NCBI GenBank assembly: GCA_963676095.1
Contig: OY781040.1
Location: 7,564,001 to 7,628,000, forward strand
From: G963676095 sp963676095
GTDB taxonomy: Bacteria; Bacteroidota; Bacteroidia; Bacteroidales; Prolixibacteraceae
Reading direction: 5' to 3'
Length of the DNA stretch: 64,000 bases
The position numbers were made by a program, and so were the translations under genes. The notes under the pieces are model-generated. The model was not told where the DNA came from, did no database searches, and saw only the letters and a list, made by a program, of their open reading frames with translations. Shown here in pieces: positions 27,324 to 35,892 of the stretch; within the stretch, counting starts at the first letter, position 1; each line of letters begins with the position of its first letter.

Positions 27324-27647
27324 TTAATCAACGAATGTTTCCCTGATTATAAATTTTACGGTTTCTATTTCTTTGGCTGATAATTTATCCAGCACTTTTA
27401 CTATCCTCATTTTATCTATCGTCCGGATCTGGTCTATTACAACCCATCCTGTTTTCTCATTATGCAGAACTTCTACCCTGGTAGGATATTTTTTTGACTG
27501 ACTTGTCATTGGCGCTATCACTACTGTCCGAAGATATTTATTCATTTCATTGGGAGAGATCACAACGCATGGACGTGTTTTCTTTATTTCGCTCCCTATT
27601 GTGGGATCAAGATTCACCAATATTATCTCATATTGCTTTATTTCCAT
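27324..27647 (-). CDS. mazF: MazF/PemK-family endoribonuclease toxin
   Basis: The 107-residue protein shows the family pattern: EIILVNLDPTIGSEIKKTRP (conserved P-GSE-KTRP), CVVISP, RTVVIAPMTS and VVIDQIRTIDK. MazF toxins cut mRNA at short motifs and stop growth. It overlaps the upstream antitoxin gene by 10 bp, so the two are translationally coupled. Confidence 0.92.
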   Translation of the reverse strand: MEIKQYEIILVNLDPTIGSEIKKTRPCVVISPNEMNKYLRTVVIAPMTSQSKKYPTRVEVLHNEKTGWVVIDQIRTIDKMRIVKVLDKLSAKEIETVKFIIRETFVD

Positions 27648-27892
27648 TCTTCAAAATCTTCTTCTTCGAAAACATCATTCATCAGCAACTTATCATCGCC
27701 GGCTTCATGCATCTTTTTGAAAGCGGCCTCCCAACCTTTACGGATTCTTGTTTTAGGCTTTAAGATAATATGGTCTTTCTCCATGATAAGTTCCATGGTG
27801 TCTTTGATGTTATATCGATCAATGATAGTCTTACTCAATCGAATACCTTTTGAATTGCCAACCTTTATTACTGATACATCCATATTATTCAT
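27638..27892 (-). CDS. mazE: MazE-like AbrB-fold antitoxin
   Basis: The 84-residue protein has an N-terminal swapped-hairpin DNA-binding region (VSVIKVGNSKGIRLSKTIID, then a RYNIKDTMELIMEKDHIILK segment) and an acidic C-terminal tail (NDVFEEEDFEEW) expected to wrap the toxin. It is the first gene of the pair. Confidence 0.9.
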   Translation of the reverse strand: MNNMDVSVIKVGNSKGIRLSKTIIDRYNIKDTMELIMEKDHIILKPKTRIRKGWEAAFKKMHEAGDDKLLMNDVFEEEDFEEWK

Positions 27893-28030
27893 GTTTGTTA
27901 TGTGTATACAAAGTTATTACATTCTAATCGTAATACAAAATAAAGATGCTAATATTTTTTTAATGTCAGCAGTTTGGTAGAACAAGTAAATTTACCTTTC
28001 ATACTTTTTCAGGACAGTGCTTTCAATTAT

Positions 28031-28080
28031 GCAGTTCTTCTAATACAAGCAGGACTCTTTCTCAGATGTCCTGCTTATTG
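28031..28080. repeat. Structured intergenic repeat, copy A
   Basis: AAGCAGGAC (28047-28055) pairs with GTCCTGCTT (28068-28076) in a perfect 9-bp stem with a 12-nt loop TCTTTCTCAGAT. It is preceded by GTTCTTCTAATAC. It shares loop and flanks with the repeats at 29211 and 33571. Confidence 0.7.
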
Positions 28081-28087
28081 GCAGCCA

Positions 28088-29077
28088 TTACTCCGAAGCA
28101 TTTTTCAATTTTTCCAACTCCTCTTTCATCACTTTTAATTCTTTATCTTGCTGTTCAATTCTTATGTTTTGCCGTTCAAGCTTTTTGTTCTGATCTATCA
28201 CATAGAGTGTTAGTTCCTCTATTTTTTGCAAAAGTCTTGTATTCATTTCTCCCAATTCTGTTCCATTCTTTTCCATCTCTTTTGCTGGTAGAATCTCAGG
28301 TAGATGCTTCTGTTCTCTTACAAATTCTTCCAACTCATTTAAAGGCATTAGTTTGTAACTATTTTCAAAAACAAAGTCTGCACCATTAAGGTCGACTTTA
28401 ATTTCTCTTGCCCGAATTGTCCCAATTACATCAAGTTTGTAATCTGGTAATATTGTCCCAATACCAACATTCCCTTCTGAATTTAGAATTAAGCCTGTTC
28501 CAAGTATCCCTGAGCTATTTTTTTCTCTTAATCTAATTGATGTATTAGTAGAAGAAGCCTCAAGGGTTATTACATTTGTTCCATAACTCAATCTACCTAT
28601 ACTATTATTTCCGCTACTACCATATCGAATAACACCATTTACATCAAGTTTATCATTTGGGGTTCCTGTTCCAATTCCTACATTGCCACCATTAAAAAAT
28701 GAAACACCACTTGTGTTGAATCGAATCTTTAAATCATGACTTGATTCTGAATTTGCCTGATACATACTAAAAACAGAAATAAGTGTTCCATTTGATGACC
28801 CTCCTGGTTTCAATGTAAAATAATTATGTGCATAATCCCCTGGCTTTGTACCCATTGTCATATTGTGATTTCCCCAATATATATGATTATCATCTACTCC
28901 AGAATTAATGTAAATATTTCCCGTTATATGTAATTTTGAATTTGGACTACTAGTTCCTATTCCAACATTTCCATTATTATACCAGATAGGACTTGTTCCA
29001 TCATCTGGTACCCTTGTTTGCGCATTGGCTGTAAAAATCAAGCATAGTAAAGTCACGCTGATAATTTGTTTTTTCAT
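28088..29077 (-). CDS. Secreted repeat protein with 'GNVGIGT' motifs and C-terminal coiled coil
   Basis: The start at 29077 gives a clear signal peptide (MKKQIISVTLLCLIFTANAQ). The 329-residue product has several NGNVGIGT(S)SPN-type repeats, the Bacteroidota tail-fibre-like/adhesin-like pattern. A C-terminal segment (LGEMNTRLLQKIEELTLYVI onward) forms a coiled coil. An intramolecular chaperone region resembling tail-fibre ends (FENSYKLMPLNELEEFV, HLPEILPA) precedes it. It probably trimerises at the cell surface or is secreted. It is a paralogue of the gene upstream. Confidence 0.7.
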   Translation of the reverse strand: MKKQIISVTLLCLIFTANAQTRVPDDGTSPIWYNNGNVGIGTSSPNSKLHITGNIYINSGVDDNHIYWGNHNMTMGTKPGDYAHNYFTLKPGGSSNGTLISVFSMYQANSESSHDLKIRFNTSGVSFFNGGNVGIGTGTPNDKLDVNGVIRYGSSGNNSIGRLSYGTNVITLEASSTNTSIRLREKNSSGILGTGLILNSEGNVGIGTILPDYKLDVIGTIRAREIKVDLNGADFVFENSYKLMPLNELEEFVREQKHLPEILPAKEMEKNGTELGEMNTRLLQKIEELTLYVIDQNKKLERQNIRIEQQDKELKVMKEELEKLKNASE

Positions 29078-29210
29078 TTTTATGTCTATTGGTTTAATAA
29101 TATTTTCATATATGCAACGGCTACGAGTCAATTATTTATGATGGTAAATTGTCGAATAGTCCGAGGAAGTTTTCTTTTCAGTTTTTCACAGAACGATCCT
29201 TGGTAATCTT

Positions 29211-29266
29211 ATGCTGTTCTTCTAATACAGCAGAACCTCCTTTCACCGATGTTCTGCTTCTCGGCA
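29211..29266. repeat. Structured intergenic repeat, copy B
   Basis: AGCAGAAC (29229-29236) pairs with GTTCTGCT (29251-29258) over 8 bp, with loop CTCCTTTCACCGAT. Relative to copy A one G-C pair has become A-T on both arms, a compensatory change. The upstream word GTTCTTCTAATAC is conserved. Confidence 0.7.
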
Positions 29267-29298
29267 CTCTATTATATGAGGGGGTGGCTGTTTAGCCC

Positions 29299-30012
29299 TT
29301 ACTTCGAGGCAACCTCTAATTTAGCAATCTTTTCATTCTGTAACTTTACCATTTGTTTGAGTTCTTCAATTTCGTTATTTTGTTTTTCCAATTCTATGAT
29401 CTTTTTATTCTGGTCTATCACATAGAGTGTTAGTTCCTCAATTTTTTGCAGAAGTTTAGTATTCATTTCTCCCAGCGCAATTCCATCTTTCATGTCCTCC
29501 GCTTTTGGTATATCAGGTAAGTGGTTGTTATCTTCAATATATTTCTCAACCTCCTTTAACGATCTGATTTTGTAATTATTCGAAAATACAAAATCTGGAT
29601 ATTGGCTTATATCAGCTAATACTTTTATTTCTTTTGAAATAATTGTACCATTGACGGACAGCTTTGCTTTTGGATTATCCGTTCCAATGCCAATATTTCC
29701 ATTACCATCGTCTAAAATTATTTTTCGCCATGCAGTCCAGGCATTTGTTGTTTGGTTAAATTGCCTTATAATGAAACCCTCGTTTTCTTTTCCTGTTGTT
29801 GATAGTTCAAAATTTCTAAAGATTCCTCCATTAATTGTAAGTTTAGTTGAATAGGGGTAAGTCCAATTTTTTGTATTGTTATCGCCTGGTCCACTTTGAT
29901 AGATAATTCCACTTGGTAAATTTACGATTGATTCAGTCTCATCATATGCTGTTTGCCCACTTAATTTGCATACAAATACGAATAATAAGATAACTAAAAG
30001 TTCATTTTTCAT
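29299..30012 (-). CDS. Second secreted 'GNIGIGT' coiled-coil protein
   Basis: The 237-residue protein has a signal peptide (MKNELLVILLFVFVCKLSGQ), a beta-rich stretch, GNGNIGIGTDNPKAKLSVNG and a C-terminal coiled coil. From FSNNYKIRSLKEVEKYIEDN to LLQKIEELTLYVIDQNKK it closely follows its downstream paralogue. Position, strand and structure suggest duplication followed by replacement of the N-terminal part. The function is unknown; a surface or secreted adhesin is most likely. Confidence 0.65.
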   Translation of the reverse strand: MKNELLVILLFVFVCKLSGQTAYDETESIVNLPSGIIYQSGPGDNNTKNWTYPYSTKLTINGGIFRNFELSTTGKENEGFIIRQFNQTTNAWTAWRKIILDDGNGNIGIGTDNPKAKLSVNGTIISKEIKVLADISQYPDFVFSNNYKIRSLKEVEKYIEDNNHLPDIPKAEDMKDGIALGEMNTKLLQKIEELTLYVIDQNKKIIELEKQNNEIEELKQMVKLQNEKIAKLEVASK

Positions 30013-30123
30013 CCTAATAATTTTTAGTCTAACAATATTTATTTTTCACTTAACTTATAGACAGTCATTTATACTATCCTACTCCTTGGATTTTAAAATA
30101 TTCCAATGATATTCTACCCCCCC

Positions 30124-30208
30124 CAATTTACGGCAATCCGGGATAATTTATTGCTTCCTGGAAAAATAATTCTGAATCTTACCAAATTCGAGGCTTTTAA
30201 AGTGAACC
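30124..30208 (+). repeat. Dispersed 87-bp repeat, copy 2
   Basis: This 85-bp block starts CAATTTACGG and ends GGCTTTTAAAGTGAACC, matching 18166-18252 along its length. It lies just downstream of the Fic gene. Confidence 0.75.
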
Positions 30209-30233
30209 AATTATTAGTATTAGTGTTCCCATC

Positions 30234-30830
30234 TCATGACCTGGCAAATCGAAGTAACGGTTCGTAATTATTCCTATCGGCTTCCTTTACTGCCTTAAGA
30301 TAAGCTGTTCTGGCATCACTATTTTTAACAAGATTTCCTGATCCCCATGAAAAAACAGGAAGTTTATATATCTTACCAATAATGACGTCTGCCATTAACC
30401 GGCTATGCCTCCCATTTCCATTAGGAAAACAATGGATGCTTACTATCCGGTGTTTGAACCGTACTGCGATTTCATCTGGGACAAATGTATCATGTTCTGT
30501 CCAATAGATTGCATCATCCAGTAACGCCTTTAACGCGGTCGGTATTTGCCATTTATCAACCCCTATATTTTTGTTGGTCTTTCTAAATTCACCAGCCCAG
30601 GCCCAAACGTTCCCATACATGCGTTTATGAAGTCTTTTAATGAACTGCTCTGAGAAGATAGTCTTCATGTTTAGAGAACGTGTTAGTATCCACTGAATAG
30701 CCTCTTCTATATTCAGTTGCTCAAACTCATCTAGCTCTGCCCTTGTGGCGATTGTCGGGATAAGCAAACCTTCTTTTTCATCTTCATCCAACGGAGTTTG
30801 CCCGTTGATGTATTCCAGATCTAATCCCAT
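30234..30830 (-). CDS. Fic-domain protein, 'mobile mystery protein B' type
   Basis: The 198-residue protein has the Fic active site HCFPNGNGRHSR (the HxFx(D/N)GNGR motif) near residue 133 and the flanking helices YGNVWAWAGEFR and DARTAYLKAVKEAD. Fic enzymes transfer AMP or other groups to target proteins. The family that pairs with a small HTH protein on mobile elements is known as mobile mystery protein B. The central Asp/Glu of the canonical motif is Asn here, so the activity could differ. It overlaps the HTH gene by 10 bp. Confidence 0.85.
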   Translation of the reverse strand: MGLDLEYINGQTPLDEDEKEGLLIPTIATRAELDEFEQLNIEEAIQWILTRSLNMKTIFSEQFIKRLHKRMYGNVWAWAGEFRKTNKNIGVDKWQIPTALKALLDDAIYWTEHDTFVPDEIAVRFKHRIVSIHCFPNGNGRHSRLMADVIIGKIYKLPVFSWGSGNLVKNSDARTAYLKAVKEADRNNYEPLLRFARS

Positions 30831-31279
30831 AATATTTTAGGCATTTCATATTTAAGTAAAGCAGTCCGCTCCTCGATAGCTTTTTTTAGCCTTTTTTCTG
30901 AGTTTTCCTGATCTTCCAATTTCATCGTATTAGATGTCCTGGAAACTATTTCAGTGGCCAGGGCTTTTGCTTTTCGGTCAATTAACGCCTCGAGTGATCC
31001 ATCATTGGGAACAAAGCCATAAACCAATGTCATATCTAAGGTCTGTGCAATTTCTCTTAGTGATTTTATGGTTATAGAACCATTACTTTCTCTCTTTTCC
31101 ATTTCCTGGATACTTTGCCTGGTAACAGACATCTTATTGGCTAATTGTTGTAACGACATACCGAATGCTAAACGAATGGCTTTTATCCATCCAGTAGGGG
31201 GCATAGCTACTTTTGTCGCAGGAACGAAAGCCTTAAATTTTGACTCTAACTGTTCAATTAATAATTTTTTCTTATTCAT
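30821..31279 (-). CDS. XRE-type HTH protein, 'mobile mystery protein A' type
   Basis: The 152-residue protein contains one HTH (about 37-90: IRLAFGMSLQQLANKMSVTR, then a QSIQEMEKRESNGSITIKSL segment) and a helical C-terminus. It is the partner of the downstream Fic gene and is likely both repressor and antitoxin. The region before the start (31286-31345) contains repeated CTGAC/TTGTC words that could be its operator. Confidence 0.82.
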   Translation of the reverse strand: MNKKKLLIEQLESKFKAFVPATKVAMPPTGWIKAIRLAFGMSLQQLANKMSVTRQSIQEMEKRESNGSITIKSLREIAQTLDMTLVYGFVPNDGSLEALIDRKAKALATEIVSRTSNTMKLEDQENSEKRLKKAIEERTALLKYEMPKILWD

Positions 31280-31392
31280 TCTGTAAGGTTATAATCTGAC
31301 TTATTGTCTACAAAAGTAAATATATAACCTGACAAATAAAAATTATTCGTCAACATTTATATTGACAATACTCACTTTATGCGACCTTATTG

Positions 31393-31421
31393 TGCTGCAC
31401 ACGGGCTTAATCGTTGTGTAG
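31393..31421. repeat. Cassette-boundary-like hairpin
   Basis: CTGCACAC and GTTGTGTAG form an imperfect stem around GGGCTTAATC. The GCTTAATC core (31405-31412) is shared with motifs near 27299 and 33558. It lies 7 bp downstream of a small minus-strand gene. Confidence 0.4.
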
Positions 31422-31427
31422 GGTAAT

Positions 31428-31568
31428 TTATTTATTATCAACCTCTTTATTGATAAAACTTTTTCCCGCTTTTCTTTCTCCTTTCCAGAATTGTCGTTTT
31501 AGAAATCCTCGAAGATGTTTTGCCCATTCTCCAGTTGTCGTTAATTGTCCTTTTCTCTTATTTGCCAT
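31428..31568 (-). CDS. 46-residue basic protein, unknown
   Basis: The ORF encodes a short basic product (MANKRKGQLTTTGEWAKHLR...GFLKRQFWKGERKAGKSF). The GEWAKHLR...KRQFWKGERKA pattern is one I associate with small conserved Bacteroidota proteins of unknown function. It sits between the HTH gene and the chaperone operon on the same strand. Its short length keeps confidence moderate. Confidence 0.5.
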   Translation of the reverse strand: MANKRKGQLTTTGEWAKHLRGFLKRQFWKGERKAGKSFINKEVDNK

Positions 31569-31619
31569 AAACCTCAATCATTTTTCCACGAGCCAATTTA
31601 TCAATAAACCAATCGTTGT

Positions 31620-31838
31620 TTATTTTTTTAAGAATAAAGAAGCCTTAAAATCATCATAATACTTCTTCCGAAGTGAATCATAGGTCGGGTATTTTCGAAG
31701 ACTTTCCTTTAATGCATCCATGGCACCTGTGAGTTCAAGACCGTCCGGGGTCATTTTGAACAGATCTAAGTTAATGGACAAAAAATCTACATCGTTGGTC
31801 ACCTGAGAATTATGAATATCTTTATCGGTCTTTTTCAT
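31620..31838 (-). CDS. 72-residue hypothetical protein
   Basis: The product is acidic at the start and basic at the end (VDFLSINLDLFKMTPDGLEL, LRKYPTYDSLRKKYYDDFKA) with predicted helices. I do not recognise a family. It follows the SecB-like gene by 46 bp and may belong to that operon. Confidence 0.5.
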   Translation of the reverse strand: MKKTDKDIHNSQVTNDVDFLSINLDLFKMTPDGLELTGAMDALKESLRKYPTYDSLRKKYYDDFKASLFLKK

Positions 31839-31884
31839 CTCAAATCTTTACTTGTGCTATAAAAGATACAACCTTTAGTATTGT

Positions 31885-32361
31885 TTACTCCGATTCCTTT
31901 TGAGATTTAATTTCCGGTGATAACCTGAATAAGCCATCTTCCAAGATTATCGTAGAAATATTTACCGTTGGGATGACAAATTTATTAAAGTCTGTATTTT
32001 CTGTTTTTGCATGCAATATTCCACGTGTCGTTCCCACTGTAAGCATCGCAAAATGACGTAAAAATACTTTAGGCATTTTTAAAAAATTATCTTTCTCTGG
32101 CAGAAGTAATTCATTCCAGGAATCGTCTTCTATTTTAAAATGACAACTGGCTTCAATAATAATAAATGGTTTATTATCTGCTTCAAAAATAAATTTTGAA
32201 AAACACGCTACCATCTTCCTTTTGTCGTTGAAGCCAAAATGTATTCTTGTGCTTAATTTGATATTGCCGGAAAGATTGACATCGTCAATTACCGCAAACT
32301 GCTCTGTTGTTATCTTATGCAGCGAAAAATGTAATGTAGTCAATTTATTATTTTCCATCAT
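31885..32361 (-). CDS. SecB-like chaperone of a toxin-antitoxin-chaperone operon
   Basis: The start ATG overlaps the upstream HTH stop (ATGA), so translation is coupled. The 158-residue product reads like a SecB fold: FSLHKITTEQFAVIDD, then four strands, MPKVFLRHFAMLTVGTTRGI and FVIPTVNISTIIL, the last corresponding to the SecB 'P-x-(I/V)N' segment. In TAC modules such a solitary SecB-like chaperone folds and protects the antitoxin. Assignment is from pattern, not alignment. Confidence 0.6.
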   Translation of the reverse strand: MMENNKLTTLHFSLHKITTEQFAVIDDVNLSGNIKLSTRIHFGFNDKRKMVACFSKFIFEADNKPFIIIEASCHFKIEDDSWNELLLPEKDNFLKMPKVFLRHFAMLTVGTTRGILHAKTENTDFNKFVIPTVNISTIILEDGLFRLSPEIKSQKESE

Positions 32362-33062
32362 GCAGCTTTTTCCTCTTCGTAACATTCTTCTCCGGACATA
32401 GAAATACTATTCCGTATCATTTCATAATCAAAAGTCTCCAAGTAACTTTCCCCTTGTTTTTGAGAAATGGTCGTGACTGGCTGGATTTTTGACATTAAAT
32501 CTTGAGATACTTGCAACTCTACTTGAAAGGATGGGACTTCTATAAGAGTAATATTAAGTGCTTTTTCTATTTTGCAAATTGTTTCCAGCGTTAGGTTTTC
32601 TTCTCCTTTAACAATCCTATTCACATATTGAGGAGATACTGACAATTTTTGAGCAAGTTCTTTTTGAGTTATGGATTGTTCTTTTAACGATTTTAATATT
32701 TTCAAAGCGATCATTGCCGATTTGTTTAACCATTCTTCGTTTTGATCGAAATATTCGGCATCAGCCAGCCATTGAGATGATTGATTTTGTATGTTTTCAT
32801 TTAAAACTTCATCTATTTTTTTAAAATCGATCTCCGGCACTTTTTCAATAGCCAATGACAATTCGACTAATTTAGAGAGCTTAAAATCAAAATTTCCATT
32901 TAATACCTGAGAAATATAACCTTTAGAAACACCTATCTCCTTCGCAAACTGTGTTCTTGTGATGCCTTTCTCATTAAGATAATCTGTTATCTGTCGAAAT
33001 AATTCATTCTGGATCGTTGTGACATTATAACCTTTGTTCCTTATTAATTGCTCTCTTTTCAT
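32358..33062 (-). CDS. Antitoxin with two XRE helix-turn-helix domains
   Basis: The 234-residue protein has one HTH at about 20-72 (GITRTQFAKEIGVSKGYISQ) and a second at about 130-180 (SITQKELAQKLSVSPQYVNR). A linker and a C-terminal tail (about 190-234) follow; the tail may be the chaperone-addiction segment expected in a TAC antitoxin. It overlaps the toxin gene by 4 bp and the SecB-like gene by 4 bp. Two HTHs in one antitoxin are unusual. Confidence 0.75.
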   Translation of the reverse strand: MKREQLIRNKGYNVTTIQNELFRQITDYLNEKGITRTQFAKEIGVSKGYISQVLNGNFDFKLSKLVELSLAIEKVPEIDFKKIDEVLNENIQNQSSQWLADAEYFDQNEEWLNKSAMIALKILKSLKEQSITQKELAQKLSVSPQYVNRIVKGEENLTLETICKIEKALNITLIEVPSFQVELQVSQDLMSKIQPVTTISQKQGESYLETFDYEMIRNSISMSGEECYEEEKAA

Positions 33063-33451
33063 TTCTTTATGGTTTTAATGTATGCCCTTTTTATTGATCT
33101 AAATTTCCGAATGTCCTTCGGTTGACTGTTTTTATAACCACCAAAAACAATCGTTTTTCCCTCGGGTGTTTTTATTGCATAGACGCGAAGATGGTTTGTT
33201 TTAAATTCATATTCCTTAACCCGGTCCTTTTTTGTTAACGTTATATCTCGAAACTTGGCTTTAGGTAAAAGTTTGTTGTTTGCTATGTCTTCTATGAAGC
33301 TGTAAATCGAACCAATTTCTTCAACATACTGACCTTGTCTAATTATTTCGTCCTCATATTCATCAAATTGGCAATTCCCATCAATACATAATTTAAAGAT
33401 TTTCTGTTTACCTCTTATCTCATCAATCCATTTTAACGTATAATTTCCCAT
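33059..33451 (-). CDS. RelE/HigB-like toxin
   Basis: The 130-residue protein has the C-terminal RelE/HigB pattern: KFRDITLTKKDRVKEYEFKT followed by LRVYAIKTPEGKTIVFGGYK and terminal basic residues. It is the first gene of the toxin-antitoxin-chaperone operon. Family members are ribosome-dependent mRNA nucleases. The N-terminal 60 residues are not typical. Confidence 0.7.
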   Translation of the reverse strand: MGNYTLKWIDEIRGKQKIFKLCIDGNCQFDEYEDEIIRQGQYVEEIGSIYSFIEDIANNKLLPKAKFRDITLTKKDRVKEYEFKTNHLRVYAIKTPEGKTIVFGGYKNSQPKDIRKFRSIKRAYIKTIKK

Positions 33452-33548
33452 AATGTTTAGTTTTAACTAAACTTCATTCAAAGAAAAAGATTAATTAATC
33501 ATTTTCCAAGATATTTTTTTAATTTTTTATTCTGCGGGGGGTACTGCG

Positions 33549-33612
33549 GGCCTATTGGCTTAATCCGGTAAGCAGGACTCTTTCTCCGATGTACTAATTA
33601 CTGGAATAGGCC
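33549..33612. repeat. Two-armed attC-like inverted repeat containing a third copy of the structured repeat
   Basis: Outer arms GGCCTATT (33549-33556) and AATAGGCC (33605-33612) pair perfectly. Inner arms TCCGGTAA and TTACTGGA pair with one G-U. The tip (33571-33590) repeats AGCAGGACTCTTTCTCCGAT, as in the copies at 28047 and 29229, but its partner arm has degenerated. Nested double arms with a variable tip resemble integron attC folding, though the canonical GTTRRRY box is missing. Confidence 0.5.
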
Positions 33613-33637
33613 ATAGGCCTAGCGGCTTCCCACTCGA

Positions 33638-34720
33638 TTATAAGCAGTAATTTTTTGTTTCAATCTGGTTTAACCAAATAATTACACTATCAAATGCTTC
33701 AAATAATTGAGTAGACTCGTTCTCTTCAATTTTTACATCGCCACCGTGTGCAATAATATTTCTCTTATTAAGCCAAAATTCTCGAATTATCTCGTATTGA
33801 TTTGAATTTATGCTTTTATAATTTAAACCTGTAATTGATTCTAGAAATTCACTAATAAGTCCTGGAATGTAAGTACTACTAATCTTTTTGTTCGTTCGAT
33901 ATTTTTTCACGAACACATCTCTGTCATAGTCTGTATCAGTAGAATTTGCGATTTCTTTAAATACTTTATTAACTGTTATATCTAATGAGTTTGCAAGATT
34001 CATAACGACTTCGCGGTAATTATTTTTTGCAAATTGATAAATCGCATCTAAAAATAAAGTTCTCGCGAAATCAACTTTGTTATCATGAATTACGTTTGAT
34101 ATAGCTTCTTCCCATATATCTAGTGTAATCGGAATACCTTTGTTATATCTTAAAATTGTCAACAAGTTAGAATGAAATTGGAAGTTGTCAATTATTCCAT
34201 TTCCTTTGACTATTCCTTCAGTTGTCACGCTTTCGACATTTAATGTCGGATAACCAATCCAAAATTGCCCCGATAAATTTCGTAATTGTGAAGTTAGTTT
34301 TTTTAAAAAGCTTGGAGTATTAAAAGAATACGGGATTGACGTATCAAATCTCAACGTGTCAACGGGTGTAAATCCAAAATATTCTTTTGGAAATTCGATA
34401 TTTGGAAATTTCATAACCATTGCTCTCTCAAAACTAAAGATCTCATTTTGTTGTACATACATTCCAACATAATTTAGGTCTTTATCATAGATTGGATGTG
34501 AGCATGTACCACTGGGAATAGGAAGTTTTATTTTTCTTCCTTTTGAATCAAAATATAATAATGGTTTAAATGAATAATCGTGATTATAAGGATACGATTT
34601 GTATGGTTTGTATAATTTGAATTTGCAATTATCCATCTCAAAATATATTGATCTGTTAATTGACTTTGTATCAATAATCATATTATATGAGAAAGTATAA
34701 AAGTTTGCATGTTTGTACAT
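33638..34720 (-). CDS. HEPN-like protein, candidate RNase effector
   Basis: The 360-residue protein has a beta-rich N-terminal two-thirds of unknown type and a helical C-terminus containing NKRNIIAHGG near residue 321. RNIIAH fits the HEPN Rx4-6H active-site pattern. This layout (beta-rich sensor plus C-terminal HEPN) is like ApeA-type antiphage proteins. The start is uncertain: an ATG at residue 14 is also possible. The IS630 insertion lies just upstream. Confidence 0.55.
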   Translation of the reverse strand: MYKHANFYTFSYNMIIDTKSINRSIYFEMDNCKFKLYKPYKSYPYNHDYSFKPLLYFDSKGRKIKLPIPSGTCSHPIYDKDLNYVGMYVQQNEIFSFERAMVMKFPNIEFPKEYFGFTPVDTLRFDTSIPYSFNTPSFLKKLTSQLRNLSGQFWIGYPTLNVESVTTEGIVKGNGIIDNFQFHSNLLTILRYNKGIPITLDIWEEAISNVIHDNKVDFARTLFLDAIYQFAKNNYREVVMNLANSLDITVNKVFKEIANSTDTDYDRDVFVKKYRTNKKISSTYIPGLISEFLESITGLNYKSINSNQYEIIREFWLNKRNIIAHGGDVKIEENESTQLFEAFDSVIIWLNQIETKNYCL

Positions 34721-34756
34721 AGGCGATTTTATTGCTTATAACGTTCTAGTGTTATG

Positions 34757-35383
34757 TCAACGATCATATGACGGATAAAGTCTCTTTAGTTTTATACGAG
34801 CCTTCTCCGAGGTAAACTGCCAGTTAATTTTCTTGTCGAGCCCATTGCGAGCCTTTTCCCAAGCTTCAGCTTCTTCCCGAACTTTATCAATCGACTCCAT
34901 TCTCCGCCCAAGACATTGATTATTCAATACGTTTAGTTCGATTTCAGCCATATCCAACCAGCTCCCATGTTTGGGGGTAAAAACAAACTCAAACCTATCC
35001 AGTATCCGTTTGGCCTCGGCCGGTTCATATCGTTCGTAAAACGCTCCTGGTGTATGAGTTCCAAGGTTGTCCATAACCAAAGTGATCAGTTTCGCTTCCG
35101 GATAATGCTCGTCAGCAATTTCCTTGATAAACTCAGCCCAGTCAACCTTGCACTTTCTTTCGGTGACTTTTACCGTGCGGAATCCTGCTAACGGTTCATT
35201 AGCGAGAAAGATGTTACAAACCCCTAGACGTTTGTATTCATAATCGCATTTACGATCATGCCCTTTACTCATCGGAATCGGAACCCGGGTTTCTCCAATC
35301 AACTGCTTGGGCGATTCATCCATGCAAACCACGGGTCGATCTGGATTATATGGCCTCCTGTAGACATCCAGAACCTTTTCCAT
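34757..35383 (-). CDS. IS630 transposase, catalytic part (orfB)
   Basis: DDE residues are visible in VVCMDESPKQ, LVMDNLGTHT and WLDMAEIELN. Open reading continues upstream to about 35455 (...NELKPWKVVGWVIPAKENGE), joining orfA through a -1 frame change at eight A residues (35454-35461). The intact protein is therefore probably made by frameshifting. Confidence 0.85.
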   Translation of the reverse strand: MEKVLDVYRRPYNPDRPVVCMDESPKQLIGETRVPIPMSKGHDRKCDYEYKRLGVCNIFLANEPLAGFRTVKVTERKCKVDWAEFIKEIADEHYPEAKLITLVMDNLGTHTPGAFYERYEPAEAKRILDRFEFVFTPKHGSWLDMAEIELNVLNNQCLGRRMESIDKVREEAEAWEKARNGLDKKINWQFTSEKARIKLKRLYPSYDR

Positions 35384-35430
35384 GGCTGCAACAAACTCTC
35401 CGTTTTCTTTGGCCGGAATAACCCATCCGA

Positions 35431-35892
35431 CTACTTTCCAAGGCTTAAGTTCGTTTTTTTTAGCGTCCGACGCACCGTTTCGTATGAAATACTTTCCGCA
35501 ATCCGAAGTTCAACCAGTTTGTCGGACAATAGTCGCAAGGACCAACGGGCGTATCCTTTGGGAGGTTCTCCACAAGCCAGTGCAATTAAGTGGGCTTCCA
35601 TGTCCCCGTCAACTAACTTATCATATCCCCTTGAAGTTGGCGCCATTTTTAATGCTGCATCCAGACCTTCTTCCACAAACCGCTTCTTTACCCGATCAAT
35701 GGTTCTCATCCCGATCTTTAATACCTTACAGATTTCTTCATTAATTTGTTGTTCCGTATTGTACTGACCGCGATCAACATTCAGGAGAATCAGTGCATGA
35801 ATAACCTTTCTTGCAGCATGAGTTCCGGTTCGGGTAATTTCGGTCAATTGATTTCGTTCTTCCTGTGTGAGTGTGACTTTGTAGGTGTTCAT
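35431..35892 (-). CDS. IS630 transposase, N-terminal HTH part (orfA)
   Basis: The 153-residue ORF has the helix-turn-helix of IS630 transposases (INEEICKVLKIGMRTIDRVK) and ends shortly after the A8 run. A -1 slip there continues into orfB and would give a product of about 378 residues. Confidence 0.82.
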   Translation of the reverse strand: MNTYKVTLTQEERNQLTEITRTGTHAARKVIHALILLNVDRGQYNTEQQINEEICKVLKIGMRTIDRVKKRFVEEGLDAALKMAPTSRGYDKLVDGDMEAHLIALACGEPPKGYARWSLRLLSDKLVELRIAESISYETVRRTLKKTNLSLGK

